Shown: positions 5,450 through 10,557 of the stretch, piece after piece
How the letters are laid out: each line of letters starts with the position of its first letter
Numbering within the stretch: the first letter of the stretch is position 1
DNA from: Bacteroidota bacterium
GTDB taxonomy: Bacteria > Bacteroidota > Rhodothermia > Rhodothermales > JAAAOL01
Length of the DNA: 10,557 bases
NCBI GenBank assembly: GCA_009908885.1
Contig: JAAAOL010000179.1
Location: 1-10,557, forward strand
Direction: 5' to 3'
Program-made: the position numbers and the translations under genes
Notes under the pieces: generated by a model
What the model was told of the DNA's origin: nothing
Databases searched by the model: none
Seen by the model: only the letters and a program-made list of their open reading frames with translations

Positions 5450-5863
5450 TTACAGAGCGGCGAAGAGCAATACGTTTTCGAGCGTGGTGCCGGGCAGGCC
5501 GAAGAGCGCTTCGAGGAAGGACGAGGCCGCGACAGCGTCGTTCATTGCAGTCACGTTGTACACGGCCAGCAGTACGATCAGCGCGAGCGCGGCGACCTCC
5601 ACGCGGACAAAGAGCCACTGCAGAGCCTCGGCAAGCGATTCGTCAGCGCCCGGGGCGGGGCGCAACCGCTGCATCACGCGGCGGGAAAATCCGTCCTCAA
5701 ACGAAGCGGTGTGGGACTGCAGCATACTCTGCATCGCCTGAAGACGATTCCACTCGGCACGTAGGTCGATATCGTGCTCCAGGCGCGAGCGGAGTCGCCG
5801 GGCCGTGGCATCATCCAGCGAGCCGTCCATCAGGCGGATAAGTTGAGCGCGATCAGGGGTCAT
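5450..5863 (-). CDS. Membrane anti-sigma factor candidate without zinc ligands
   Basis: This 137-residue protein begins MTPDRAQLIRLMDGSLDDAT, then a helical cytoplasmic region with LRSRLEHDIDLRAEW and a single membrane helix at about 87-107. A short periplasmic tail of about 30 residues follows. The N-terminal half has the layout of an anti-sigma domain (a helix with D-G-x-L, then L-x-x-D-x-x-L-R-x-E-W), but has no Cys and no H-x3-C-x2-C, so it would be a zinc-free type. It follows the ECF sigma gene by 30 bp and precedes the LTxxQ gene by 41 bp, so the three are probably one transcript. The expected role is to hold the sigma factor at the inner membrane and release it on a periplasmic signal. 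No Shine-Dalgarno sequence is seen. Confidence 0.7.
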   Translation of the reverse strand: MTPDRAQLIRLMDGSLDDATARRLRSRLEHDIDLRAEWNRLQAMQSMLQSHTASFEDGFSRRVMQRLRPAPGADESLAEALQWLFVRVEVAALALIVLLAVYNVTAMNDAVAASSFLEALFGLPGTTLENVLLFAAL

Positions 5864-5893
5864 GGCAGTCAGGTGAAGGTAGTATCGGAAGGT

Positions 5894-6460
5894 TTATTCG
5901 ACCTGCATTTCGTCGGCGGTGAGAAACGGCGCGAGCAGCGGTTCCAGCTTGTCCAGCGCTCGTGAAAGCCTCGACATCACGGTACCCTCCGGGATGTCGA
6001 GGAGGGCGGCCGTCTCCCTCGTCGAATAGCCCTCCAGTATCCGCAGGACCACCACGGTGCGGTGCTTTTCGTCAATCTGCTGGAGGACGCGGCGGACCAG
6101 TTCACTTCGCTCCTGCGCTTCGTAGTCGCCCCGCCCGTCGCTGGCCGGTTCCGGGGCCTCTGCGCTCGGCAGAAAGCGCCGGTACCACGCGGTGCGGCGC
6201 CGGCTGGCCTTGAGCGCCCGGTTGATGGCGATGCGCGTCAGGTAGGTGCCTACCGAGGCCTCGCCGCGAAACTGATCGAGCGCCTCGTACAACCGGATGA
6301 ACGTTTCCTGCCCCACGTCATCGGCCTCCGGGCCAGCGCCCAGCATGCCGATCACCACGTCTGCCACCTGGTCCGCGTATCGCTCCACGAGGCGCTGGAA
6401 GGCCGCATGATCGCCGTCGCGGGCGCGTGCCACCAGGTCGGCATCGGAGGGCAAGGGCAT
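5894..6460 (-). CDS. ECF sigma-70 family RNA polymerase sigma factor
   Basis: This is a 188-residue ECF sigma factor. Region 2 spans about 17-88 (AFQRLVERYADQVADVV, DDVGQETFIRLYEALDQFRG, YLTRIAINRALKASRRR) and region 4 spans about 120-172 (IDEKHRTVVVLRILEGYSTR, then ALLDIPEGTVMSRLSRALDK, the helix-turn-helix). The linker is acidic and variable. The frame extends upstream to 6574, but the ATG at 6460 (MPLPSDADLVARARDGDH) gives the typical ECF start and length, and the extra residues look non-coding. It heads an operon with the membrane anti-sigma candidate and the LTxxQ protein, and diverges from an LTxxQ lipoprotein/TonB receptor operon that it may control. It is distinct from the other sigma factor in this window. 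Confidence 0.94.
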   Translation of the reverse strand: MPLPSDADLVARARDGDHAAFQRLVERYADQVADVVIGMLGAGPEADDVGQETFIRLYEALDQFRGEASVGTYLTRIAINRALKASRRRTAWYRRFLPSAEAPEPASDGRGDYEAQERSELVRRVLQQIDEKHRTVVVLRILEGYSTRETAALLDIPEGTVMSRLSRALDKLEPLLAPFLTADEMQVE

Positions 6461-6724
6461 AGTGGAAGGCGTCGACGGATAGAGGCAGCCTAACGATAAA
6501 GCTGGACACAGGTTAGATCCACCAGCGGGCGTTCTCATTCCATCATCAGGTTGAAGGACCTGTAGGAACGTCAAATCGGCGAGCGCGGCTCATCTTCACA
6601 GTCTGTTCATCTGGAAAATGGAATGAGAGGAAGGGGGGCGGCGATCTAATGCGTGCCGCGTCAGAAGACAGACCGTGGCCACCTGCTTTTCGCCCTACCC
6701 TGTGCAACACGAGCTGCCGTACCC
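6461..6724. promoter_or_regulatory. Divergent intergenic control region
   Basis: This 264-bp region separates the minus-strand sigma gene from the plus-strand lipoprotein gene and should hold promoters for both. On the minus strand, TAACC (6511-6515), 15 bp and CGTTAG (6490-6495) form an ECF-like pair about 30 bp before the sigma start, consistent with autoregulation. On the plus strand I see no convincing pair; GGAAC at 6566-6570 is the nearest to an ECF -35 box but lacks a good -10 partner. Confidence 0.4.
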
Positions 6725-7600
6725 ATGATGACACCTCTCTCCCGGCTACTACCTCTGGCCCTGAGCGGCCTGCTTGCGCTGACGAGCTTCGGATGCGATT
6801 CAGCATCGACCGCTCCAGCCGACACCGCGACCCCAACTACTGCAGCTGCCGCAACTGCCGAGCTTCAGGCTGTCGCCAATCAGGAAGAGCCCGGCGAGCT
6901 CTGGCGTGTGGCTGCCAGTGTGCACGACACGCTCTCCGCCGAACAGTTTGCGCACATGGAAGAGCACCTGCGCACCCTCAGCGAGCGGCTCTCTGAGCAT
7001 CGTGGCATGCATCGCCGTGGTCCCGGCATGGGAGGTCCCGGCATGGGAGGTCCCGGCGTGGGAGGTCCTGGCGTGGAAGGACTGTCTGGACTCGATCTCA
7101 CGGAGGAGCAGAAGGAGGCTTTGGCAGAGATCCGGGCCGAGTATCGCCCGCAGATCCGCAACCTGATGCAGCAGCGCCGCGACGGATCGATCAGCGAAGA
7201 AGCCTTCCGGACACACATGCAAGGGCTGCGTGCAGCGATGCGTGAGGCGCTGCGCGACGTCCTTACCGATGCTCAACTCGAAACGCTGGAAGCCCACCGG
7301 GCGGAAGTACAGGCCCGCCGCGAGGCGGCCCGGGCCGTCCGGGCTGAGGTGCTGGGCCTGACCGCCGAGCAGGAAGAGCAGCTTGATGCGCTCCGTAGCG
7401 ATGCCGAGGCGCACACGCTCCCCATGGAAGATTACGACGCGTGGACGGCGTCGCTTGCAGCAATTCTGAGTGAGGAGCAGGTGGAGCTCACCATCGTGCA
7501 TGCCGCGCTCCGGGCCCAGTTGCACGCGCGCCGCATGCAAGAGCATGGCGGTCCGCCGCACGGTCGCAGAGGCCTCCACGGCGGCCGCCTCGGCCAGTAG
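6725..7600 (+). CDS. Predicted lipoprotein with five LTxxQ-like motifs
   Basis: This is a 291-residue protein. Residues 1-23 form a signal peptide ending TSFG before C24, an acceptable though atypical lipobox. A Thr/Ala-rich linker follows. The rest is helical and carries L[ST]xxQ motifs at 70 (LSAEQ), 125 (LTEEQ), 180 (LTDAQ), 212 (LTAEQ) and 248 (LSEEQ), far more than the usual two of Spy/CpxP. This suggests two or more fused Spy-like units. A Gly-Pro-Met segment at 99-118 is encoded by a four-unit 15-bp tandem repeat, and the C-terminus is His/Gly/Arg-rich. It probably sits in the periplasm, lipid-anchored, with a chaperone or metal-sensing role. It heads the plus-strand operon and diverges from the sigma operon that also encodes an LTxxQ protein. 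ATG at 6725 and 6728 are both possible; no Shine-Dalgarno sequence is seen. Confidence 0.8.
   Translation: MMTPLSRLLPLALSGLLALTSFGCDSASTAPADTATPTTAAAATAELQAVANQEEPGELWRVAASVHDTLSAEQFAHMEEHLRTLSERLSEHRGMHRRGPGMGGPGMGGPGVGGPGVEGLSGLDLTEEQKEALAEIRAEYRPQIRNLMQQRRDGSISEEAFRTHMQGLRAAMREALRDVLTDAQLETLEAHRAEVQARREAARAVRAEVLGLTAEQEEQLDALRSDAEAHTLPMEDYDAWTASLAAILSEEQVELTIVHAALRAQLHARRMQEHGGPPHGRRGLHGGRLGQ
7021..7080 (+). repeat. 15-bp tandem repeat, four units
   Basis: Four head-to-tail units of 15 bp based on TCCCGGCATGGGAGG lie inside the lipoprotein gene. Units 1 and 2 are identical, unit 3 has one change, and unit 4 has three. Each adds five residues (GPGMG or GPGVG), so copy-number change keeps the frame. 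The segment is probably a flexible linker. Confidence 0.93.
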
Positions 7601-7711
7601 GCTGATAGTGGGCAGGGCGTTTTCCGCTCCCGCTTGTTGGGCGGGCATCAGCCATGGCCAGCGAAGCGGCTGCCCATGTTCTGCGGATTCACAGTCACCG
7701 GACGAGGAGAC

Positions 7712-8644
7712 ATGATGACGATCATCCATCGCACGCCTGCCCAGGCCGTTTGCTGCCTGGCGCTCCTCGTCCCTCCTGCCATCCGCCTTCCCTTCCGTTC
7801 TCCTTCTGCTCGCACCACGGCAGGATATGCTGCCCGACGCCTGCTTCTCGTCGTCGTGCCCATCGTACTGATATTCAGTGGATGCCGGAGCACCGAGAAG
7901 CTGGAGAGCCACCCGCCCTCAGGTCCGTTGACCGTCGACGCCCAGATCGAGGACTGGAAGGGGGCCATCCATCGGGTCGAGGACGAGCGGTTCTCGCTCG
8001 GCGTGCTCAACGACGACGACTATCTCTACGTCGCGCTCGTCTCCCGCGACCGGCGCGTCACCGGCCAGATCCTGCGAAGTGGCCTGATCCTCTGGCTTGA
8101 TCCGGAAGGAGGCAAGGAGAAGGTCCTCGGCATCCGCTTCCCGCTGGGCTTGACGGGAACGCGATCGCCCGGGGTCCCACCGACCGGCACGGCGGGCGAA
8201 GCGGGGCCCGATCCGGCAGGGATGCAGGAACGGTTCGCGGCCACTGTCTCCGAGGTGGAGATCCTGTCGGGCGAGGACGAATCGGGCCTCCGGCTGCCCG
8301 CTGAGAGCGCGTCGGGGCTCACCGCTACGGCCGCTCTGGCGTATGGCACCCTCACCTATGAGCTCAAAATTCCACTCCAGGAACGTGAGCCCCATGGCTA
8401 TGCCGTAGGAACCGAGCCGGGAGCCACCATCGGCCTGGGGCTGGAGACGCCTGAGCTTGATCGAGAAGCCATCCGCGCACCCATGCGGGGCCGGGGCGGC
8501 GGAGGAAGGGGCGTAGAGAGGCCCGGTAGGGGCGGCAGCATGAGAGGCGGTATCTCTGGGGGTGGCAGGCCGGGCGGCGGCCCGCCTGGAATGCAACCGG
8601 CCGCCTCCGTACGGCTCTGGACCACAGTGACGTTGGCCCGATAA
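7712..8644 (+). CDS. Predicted lipoprotein with CBM9/DOMON-like domain
   Basis: This is a 310-residue protein. A lipobox-like FSGC (C58) follows a strong hydrophobic stretch RRLLLVVVPIVLIFSG. After it comes a beta-rich region (about 72-250) resembling CBM9/DOMON-like modules: LTVDAQIEDWKG, then FSLGVLNDDDYLYVALVSRD and ILWLDPEGGKEKVLGIRFPL. The C-terminal 265-300 is Gly/Arg/Pro-rich, and the protein ends in a short beta-like segment. Such modules bind carbohydrates, haem or other ligands; the ligand here is unknown. The start at 7712 (or 7715) is set by GAGGAG at 7704-7709, but it leaves a long, two-part N-terminus before the lipobox, which is odd; no start codon lies nearer. It is 111 bp after the LTxxQ lipoprotein and 38 bp before the TonB receptor, probably one operon. 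Confidence 0.75.
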   Translation: MMTIIHRTPAQAVCCLALLVPPAIRLPFRSPSARTTAGYAARRLLLVVVPIVLIFSGCRSTEKLESHPPSGPLTVDAQIEDWKGAIHRVEDERFSLGVLNDDDYLYVALVSRDRRVTGQILRSGLILWLDPEGGKEKVLGIRFPLGLTGTRSPGVPPTGTAGEAGPDPAGMQERFAATVSEVEILSGEDESGLRLPAESASGLTATAALAYGTLTYELKIPLQEREPHGYAVGTEPGATIGLGLETPELDREAIRAPMRGRGGGGRGVERPGRGGSMRGGISGGGRPGGGPPGMQPAASVRLWTTVTLAR

Positions 8645-8682
8645 GCGCCAGCATTTGCTCTCTTCTCCATACAGGAATAGCT

Positions 8683-10557
8683 ATGATCAAGTCACGCTCT
8701 CTTTTCAGGCCAGGCCCCACAGCAGGACGCCTCGCCTGGCGTCGCTACGTACCCTTGCTCCTGATGCTGACCGCCTTCATTCTCGCTGCTGGCGAGGCGG
8801 TTGCCCAGCAGCGGGTTACCGTCTCGGGCACCGTGCGCGGCGCAGAGAGCGGCGAGATGCTCCCCTCGGCGAGCGTATACGTGGAGGGCACCTCGCTGGG
8901 TGCTGCCACCAACGTGGATGGGCACTTCGTCCTCGTCGGGGTCCCGGCAGGCGAACACACCCTGCGCGTGAGCTACCTCGGGTATCAGACGGCACGCGTG
9001 GAGGTCGACACCGGGACGCTCGGCGGGCCCCTCAGCATTGAACTTCTGCCCGTCACCGAAGAACTCGACGAGGTGGTCGTGACGGCGGAGAACTATCAGC
9101 TCATGAAAGCCGCTGAGGATGTCAGCCAGGTCACCATCTCGCCGCGCGACCTGGCCGTGCTGCCGAACTTGGGCGAGGTGGACATTTTCCGCGCGCTGCA
9201 ACTCCTGCCGGGCATCAGCGGCACCAATGAAGGCTCTTCCGGCCTCTACGTACGCGGTGGCACCCCGGACCAGAACCTCGTCCTGCTCGATGGCATGACC
9301 GTCTACCACGTCGATCACTTCTTCGGTTTCTTCAGCGCCTTCAACGCCGATGCGATCAAGGACGTGCAGGTATACAAAGGTGGCTTCCCGGCCGAGTATG
9401 GCGGGCGCACCTCCAGCGTCGTCGACCTCACGGGCCGTACGGGCGGCACCGACTACGGGCTCGGCGTCGGCGTCAATCTCCTCAGCACCGGGATGGTCGC
9501 CGAAGCCCCTCTCGGACGTCGAGCCTCGCTCCTCGTCTCGGCCCGGCGCTCGTACACCGACATCCTGCAGACGGGGCTCTACAACGACATTTTCAATACC
9601 CTCACGGACGCCGAGGGCACTTCGGATCAGCCGCCGGGGCCGGGGGGTGCCCTCGGCGGCGGCTTCGTCGGGGCAAACCAGGTTGTCGTCCAGCCGGATT
9701 TCTACTTCTACGACGTCAATGCGAAGCTGAATTACCGCCCCACCGACAAAGATGTGGTCGCGCTCAGCATCTATAATGGTCAGGATAACCTCGATGAGTC
9801 GCGCTCCACGACGAACACGATCACGCAGGGCGGCCAGGCCGGCGCGACCACCATCAACGACGTCTACGACGTAACGGGCTGGGGCAATCTGGGGGTGAGT
9901 GGAAAGTGGTCCCGGCAATGGACGCCGCGCTTCTACTCGAACGCCCTGGTGGCGTATTCGCAGTATTTCAGCGAGAACACGCGCACCACGCTGAACGAGC
10001 GCTATGCCGCCGAGGCCGACACGCTCCTCTCGTCACGAACGATCAGCTCGCTGGAGGACAATCGCCTGGACGACCTGTCCCTCCGGCTCGACAACCAGTG
10101 GCAGGCGTCGCGGGCGCACAAGGTGGACTTCGGCTTCCAGGCCACCCGCTCGGAGGTTCGCTACGAGAACGTCCGGGACGACACGCTCACCATCTTCGAC
10201 AGGACGCAGCAGGCCCAGCATCTCGCTGCCTACCTGCAGGACACCTGGAAGCCGCTCGCGCCGCTCCAGATCGTCGCAGGGGTGCGTGCGGCGTCGTATG
10301 ACCTCACGGGCGAGACGTACATCGAGCCCCGGGCCTCCTTCCGCCTCGGCCTCACCGACCGCGTTCACCTCAAGGGGGCCTATGGCTGGTACAACCAGTT
10401 CGTTGCCCGCGTCGTCAATGAAAACGTCACCGAAGGTGCGCGCGACTTCTGGCTCCTCGCGGACGGAGAAACGGTGGGAGTGCAGCGTTCGACCCACTAC
10501 GTCGCCGGAGCCGCCTATGAGACGCCGAGGTGGCTCGTCGACGTGGAAGCCTACCGA
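8683..10557 (+). CDS. TonB-dependent receptor (3' end outside the window)
   Basis: The frame is open to the last base, 625 residues so far. A signal peptide (1-41) ends AVA before Q42. A carboxypeptidase-regulatory-like beta domain covers about 45-126 (VSGTVRGAESGEMLPSASVY, TNVDGHFVLVGVPAGEHTLR, SYLGYQ). Next comes a TonB-box-like segment (EELDEVVVTAE) and the plug at about 137-250 (LPGISGTNEG, LYVRGGTPDQNLVLLDGMTV, then VQVYKGGFPAEYGGRTSSVV). The rest is outer-membrane barrel with alternating aromatic strands. It would import a ligand across the outer membrane using TonB/ExbBD energy. The N-terminal extension is typical of Bacteroidota. No SusD partner is visible, so I do not call it SusC. 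AGGA at 8673-8676 supports the start. It may form an operon with the two lipoproteins upstream. Confidence 0.95.
   Translation, partial: MIKSRSLFRPGPTAGRLAWRRYVPLLLMLTAFILAAGEAVAQQRVTVSGTVRGAESGEMLPSASVYVEGTSLGAATNVDGHFVLVGVPAGEHTLRVSYLGYQTARVEVDTGTLGGPLSIELLPVTEELDEVVVTAENYQLMKAAEDVSQVTISPRDLAVLPNLGEVDIFRALQLLPGISGTNEGSSGLYVRGGTPDQNLVLLDGMTVYHVDHFFGFFSAFNADAIKDVQVYKGGFPAEYGGRTSSVVDLTGRTGGTDYGLGVGVNLLSTGMVAEAPLGRRASLLVSARRSYTDILQTGLYNDIFNTLTDAEGTSDQPPGPGGALGGGFVGANQVVVQPDFYFYDVNAKLNYRPTDKDVVALSIYNGQDNLDESRSTTNTITQGGQAGATTINDVYDVTGWGNLGVSGKWSRQWTPRFYSNALVAYSQYFSENTRTTLNERYAAEADTLLSSRTISSLEDNRLDDLSLRLDNQWQASRAHKVDFGFQATRSEVRYENVRDDTLTIFDRTQQAQHLAAYLQDTWKPLAPLQIVAGVRAASYDLTGETYIEPRASFRLGLTDRVHLKGAYGWYNQFVARVVNENVTEGARDFWLLADGETVGVQRSTHYVAGAAYETPRWLVDVEAYR

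Noticed and set aside
6800..7912. 370-residue open frame on the minus strand
   Set aside because: It is antisense to the LTxxQ lipoprotein and the start of the CBM9-like gene. Its GTSHAGTSHAG repeat is only the complement of the 15-bp tandem repeat.
8484..8595. G-rich stretch as a quadruplex or regulatory element
   Set aside because: It is explained by coding for a Gly/Arg-rich C-terminal segment of the CBM9-like lipoprotein.
8692..9918. 408-residue open frame on the minus strand
   Set aside because: It lies fully opposite the TonB receptor gene, whose domains are unmistakable. Its composition reflects the high-GC antisense frame and it has no recognisable domain.

Overview
The window looks like a piece of chromosome from a high-GC member of the Bacteroidota/Rhodothermota (a Rhodothermales-like organism is my best guess). 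The main clue is the minus-strand trio rpmB-rpmG-DUF4295, a Bacteroidota-type ribosomal gene order. Supporting clues are a ComA-type phosphosulfolactate synthase, two ECF sigma/anti-sigma pairs, and a TonB-dependent receptor with an N-terminal carboxypeptidase-regulatory-like domain. Assignment below phylum is inference. Start codons are mixed: some have clear Shine-Dalgarno sequences and many have none.

Layout. 1-261: an open plus-strand frame, perhaps the 3' end of an unknown gene. 423-2494: a minus-strand housekeeping block. Reading in the direction of transcription it holds a sigma-70 promoter, comA, the ribosomal protein genes bL28 and bL33, a DUF4295 protein, tRNA-Pro(TGG) and a strong intrinsic terminator. 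2628-3581 (minus): an ECF sigma factor followed by a small cytoplasmic zinc-binding anti-sigma candidate. 3687-4547 (plus): two small membrane proteins diverging from that sigma gene. Each is preceded by a near-identical ECF-type promoter (GGTAAGAT, 15 bp, CGTCTAC). 4548-4952: no convincing gene, possibly decayed coding sequence. 4953-6460 (minus): a second ECF sigma factor, a membrane anti-sigma candidate without zinc ligands, and a membrane-anchored LTxxQ (CpxP/CnrX-like) protein. 6725 to the window end (plus): a lipoprotein with five LTxxQ-like motifs, a lipoprotein with a CBM9/DOMON-like domain, and a TonB-dependent receptor cut off by the window edge.

How the parts may work together. The centre of the window is regulatory: two ECF systems lie within 4 kb. 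The first has candidate target promoters next to it, found by direct sequence repetition. The second resembles the sigma/anti-sigma/periplasmic-sensor logic of CnrYXH and lies divergently beside an envelope operon that carries another LTxxQ protein and an outer-membrane receptor. This suggests control of envelope stress, metal handling or nutrient uptake. No ligand can be named from sequence alone. I see no CRISPR array, insertion sequence or phage gene.
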